From contig NC_051098.1 of the NCBI RefSeq assembly GCF_901709675.1, positions 9,859,000-9,922,999 on the forward strand: a stretch of DNA of 64,000 nt, given 5' to 3'. The first letter of the stretch is position 1. Every line of letters begins with the position of its first letter. Below, piece by piece: positions 57,185-64,000 of the stretch. The notes below the pieces were generated by a model. That model searched no databases. It was given only the letters and a program-made list of their open reading frames with translations, and was not told the DNA's origin. A program made the position numbers and the translations under genes. This stretch comes from Syngnathus acus (Eukaryota; Chordata; Actinopteri; Syngnathiformes; Syngnathidae).

Positions 57185-57413
57185 ATTAAATTTGCCATCA
57201 ATTATTGCACATTTTAAAGTTCATCAAGTTGAGTCTTAGTCATGACATTTGGTATAGCATTTTTTGAACTCAAACTACATCTAAAAGACAACTGGAACGT
57301 TAACCAAAGGAACAACAACATACACCATTCGATGTTTTCTTCAGTTTGTGTCTTTGGTGTGTTTAGACACAGGACATAAATGGGAAAATATTGGAATTTT
57401 ACAATACACATCA

Positions 57414-58912
57414 TCAAAACTCCAGGAAGTTGGTAACTATAGCAGCATTGTAGATTAGGTCTGAGATGTAGCCCATAGAGGTCTGTGGTCCCATTTGTGT
57501 GTGATGTTGATGATGATGGTGGTGATGTCTTTGGCCCTGAGTTACGTCCCAGTACGCTGGCTGAGAGTGAGAAGGAACAACTTGGTCAACAGAAAGGTGA
57601 CCTCCAGCTTCACCCCCGTATCGCGACTGATGAGCCCCAGACTGAACCATGCTCTGGGCTTTGAGGTTCCTGAGGGCCTGGTAGGAGTGGCTCGACGCAG
57701 AATGGTGATGTTGCCTGGTGATGGGATGTGACAACGAACCAGGAAGGAAAGTAGGCAGGGTCGATCCGAGTTGTGGCCGCTGATGCCACTCCTCTTCCCA
57801 GAGACGAGACTCTGATTGTTTTGGGGAGCCAAGGGTGGGCTGCGAGTGGAGCGTTGAAGTGGATGGTGTAGACTGATTGCTGTAAAGTTGGAACCAGTCA
57901 GAGTAGAATTGTGGGATGTCTTCACAAGGTTGGTTTTGCTCCGGTCTAAATATGTCTGCCAAGGTGGATGGGGATGGAAAAGCTGAAGTCACCACCCCAG
58001 AGGTGGATCCTGCAAGCCCCCTACTTGCCACAACATGTTTGGTAGACTTGGGTAGTCTCCCAGTCTTGATACTTCGGGCTCGTCGGTTTTGAAACCATAC
58101 CTGTGCAAGATTTATGCTTTCAATTTCCATATCATGAGACTTCAGCTCATTTTCATGACAATATGTGTGTATGTAGGCCGTCATCATGAAAAAATAATCA
58201 TACGTACGTACATTGTAAAAAGCTGCTTTGTGCGGTGTAATATAGAGTTATTGTTATAGTACTGTGATGAACTGAATGCGGATCTCCACGACGGAAAAAA
58301 ATTCACACAATTCATAATGTATTATCACTTCACTTATTAGCAACACCAGCAAAAAGTCATTTTTTTTACAAAAGATGCAGTCCACTCACCTGAATCTTGC
58401 TCTCAGGCAGGTGTGTGTGTGCAGCCAGGGTCTCCCTGAGGGTGATGTCTGGATAAGGAGTGACGGCAAAGGCTTGCTCCAGCTCGGACAGCTGAGCTCG
58501 GCTGAAGATGGTCCGCTTCCTCTTTCTCGGACCCTCGTTCAGGATACCAGATCGATCCAGCTCTGAGGTGAGCGGGATGCTCTCACTGTGCACCTCTTGA
58601 GCAAAAGTAGTTCATCAATTAGTTGTTTATGATTGGTGTGTAAATTGGATCTGATTTTATTTGTTGACAAGTTTTACATTTGGTTATGACATTTTAACTG
58701 ATGGTCTCACATACGTATGAGATGATAAAAATAAACGATACCCTTTCTCTATTTCTGAAAATCTACTATACATATTAAAAATTAATTTACAGATGTTGTT
58801 TTGGCTTACCTTTACATTGTTCCTGTTCCCCAAATAACCCTTTGAGATCCACTACATCTTCCCTCTGTTCCTGCTTTACTGTTGAGAAATTTGCATCCAT
58901 GAACAAAGCCAT
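57414..58912 (-). CDS. sebox: Sebox (mezzo-type) paired-class homeobox transcription factor
   Basis: Nuclear transcription factor related to zebrafish mezzo and mammalian SEBOX, linked to mesendoderm and oocyte development. Three coding exons, 58810-58912, 58390-58595 and 57414-58100, join in phase to 331 aa. The homeodomain spans about residues 58-117: [30 protein letters not shown], then VWFQNRRAR with Q at homeodomain position 50, typical of the paired-like class without a paired box. The splice before VWFQN is a conserved intron position of this class. The C-terminal region is Ser/Pro/His-rich with HHHHHHQHH and the tail [18 protein letters not shown]. Placement next to tmem199 matches the mammalian order and supports sebox over other mix-like genes. 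Confidence 0.9.
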
Positions 58913-58987
58913 TATCGCCGCACAAACACAATCAACCACTGATCCTTGGACACTTGATGTATGATTTGACAAAGAGGACGGGGACCA

Positions 58988-58996
58988 CCTTTTATA
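58988..58996 (-). promoter_or_regulatory. TATA box of sebox
   Basis: The minus strand reads TATAAAAGG inside GGGTATAAAAGGTGG, 76 nt or more upstream of the sebox start codon. A start of transcription about 30 nt downstream would give a 5' UTR of about 50 nt. The long CA/TG tract begins 24 bp further upstream. Confidence 0.7.
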
Positions 58997-59018
58997 CCCA
59001 TAGAAAACAACCCCCCAA

Positions 59019-59170
<152 letters not shown>

Positions 59171-60412
59171 AAATCCAGGTATTAAAACAACACCCATTTT
59201 AATCTCTAGTTACTGAGAATCAAATCATGCTGTTTTGCAAGTCCCTTAATAGATGGACAATACTGTACTCTAGTATAGCAATCATTTAAATCTTATTTAT
59301 CATCGTCATTCACCATACAACAATATGATATTCGGTTACATTATTTACACCAAAGGTTATTCTAGCTATGCTGTGAAGATACATTTCAAACATATTATTT
59401 TACTAAATAATAATAAACTCCAAAATTTACTGTCCGCAAAGCCATGACTAGTTGTAAATAATGTATTTTTTTATCAACTACATGTAAATGTATGTACAAC
59501 TTAGACCAATAGTGTCCCTAAATGTGGACACAGGGGTACTCAAATGTGGAGTTCACATGAATTGTGCAAAAACAGATTTACCGTTTCATCACAAAGGTTG
59601 GAAATTCCATTGAAGATATGATTTTTTTTTTTAAATATTCCAATTGAATAAAATATTGAAATGTCCTGCCTTCCATCAATTTTGTATGCCATTAAATTTA
59701 GAAACACAAAATTGTGCTATCTTGCAACATTTTAATTTTTTTGTAAGATTTTCACACAGTTCCTTGTCTGCATTTCATAACAACAAAAACAATTTGATAC
59801 TTTCACAACTTTATAAACACAGTACACTGGTAAAAAAATGTTTTGAATTTTATTTCATCAAGTAGCATCTAAAATGAAAATGTAAAAGCATTTTTTTTCA
59901 GCTGACAATTGATGGTTTTAATAACTGTTCATGTCTCAATATCCAAGCATACAGTGTGTAAATAAAAGACACCATTCAGTCTAATTTTACAAACACTCAG
60001 TTTCATATTCTTTTTAATATTTTGAATACCTACGTACATGTCCATTTTTCACTGATGCGGCAAATTGTATCCCTTCTGGTGCAGGGTCAAAGGTTAACAT
60101 ACTCATCATGTGGGAATAAAAAAGTTTACAAACAACAAATACATATACAAACTAAATATAGTCAACAAATTCAATAATGTGGTGTCTTCATTGATTTGGA
60201 TAACAGGTACACACGGACGCACACACAAACACTCTTAAAAGCTTAGTCCTCTCAAATGGGAACAAATGTTCTCCAATTTACCACACGAGGGCAGCACAGT
60301 CTTGAATTATTTTGCCTTTTTTTTCCTGGACAGTGAGGAAATGCTTTTATTTCCCTCAGTGGCTATGAGGCAGTGGAAAAGAGCAAACAGGAAAAGGTCG
60401 TGGTTGTTGAGG
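59171..60412. other. Flank between sebox promoter and the smoothelin-like gene
   Basis: AT-rich; the right part is probably the 3' UTR of the smoothelin-like gene. Minus-strand AATAAA signals lie at 60346-60351 (about 60 nt after the stop) and 59849-59854 (about 560 nt). Confidence 0.45.

Positions 60413-64000
<3,588 letters not shown>

Overview
The window is nuclear DNA from a ray-finned fish, almost certainly a teleost. It has short introns with GT/AG borders, vertebrate proteins, long CA/TG, ATGG and poly-C tracts, and the repeat families usual in teleosts: LINE-type tails ending in ATGG, hAT-like and TA-flanked miniature elements. The species cannot be named from the sequence. There are no prokaryotic operons, CRISPR arrays or rRNA genes, and I saw no convincing tRNA gene.

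Seven protein genes were rebuilt exon by exon; every junction used was checked for phase. From left to right they are: ywhae-type 14-3-3 epsilon (minus, 13189-17320, 6 exons, 255 aa); crk adaptor (minus, 21491-24743, 3 exons, 317 aa); lrrc75a (minus, 29422-43745, 5 exons, 447 aa); poldip2 (minus, 46302-51593, 11 exons, 375 aa); tmem199 (plus, 52340-53905, 6 exons, 199 aa); sebox homeobox gene (minus, 57414-58912, 3 exons, 331 aa); and a smoothelin-like gene of SMTNL2 type (minus, from 60413, six C-terminal exons visible, the 5' part beyond the right edge).

The left 12 kb holds no exon I can defend. It contains transposon copies, simple repeats and one GC-richer block near 4.66-4.90 kb that may be a promoter or 5' UTR exon. 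The remaining gaps are introns, probable UTRs and decayed repeats. poldip2 and tmem199 are head to head and share a 746 bp promoter region.

These genes do not form a pathway. They are a conserved neighbourhood: human relatives of all of them lie on chromosome 17 (17p13, 17p11.2 and 17q11.2), and here they sit within about 50 kb. I found no new enzyme system or defence locus. The observation most worth testing is lrrc75a exon 2: in the transcript it lies between a long UG repeat and a CA repeat that can pair with each other, and its length is a multiple of three. Other useful observations are two copies of one TA-flanked inverted-repeat element, one of them 18 bp from a splice donor; a near-perfect hairpin in the poldip2/tmem199 promoter; and a TATA box next to a CA/TG tract at sebox.
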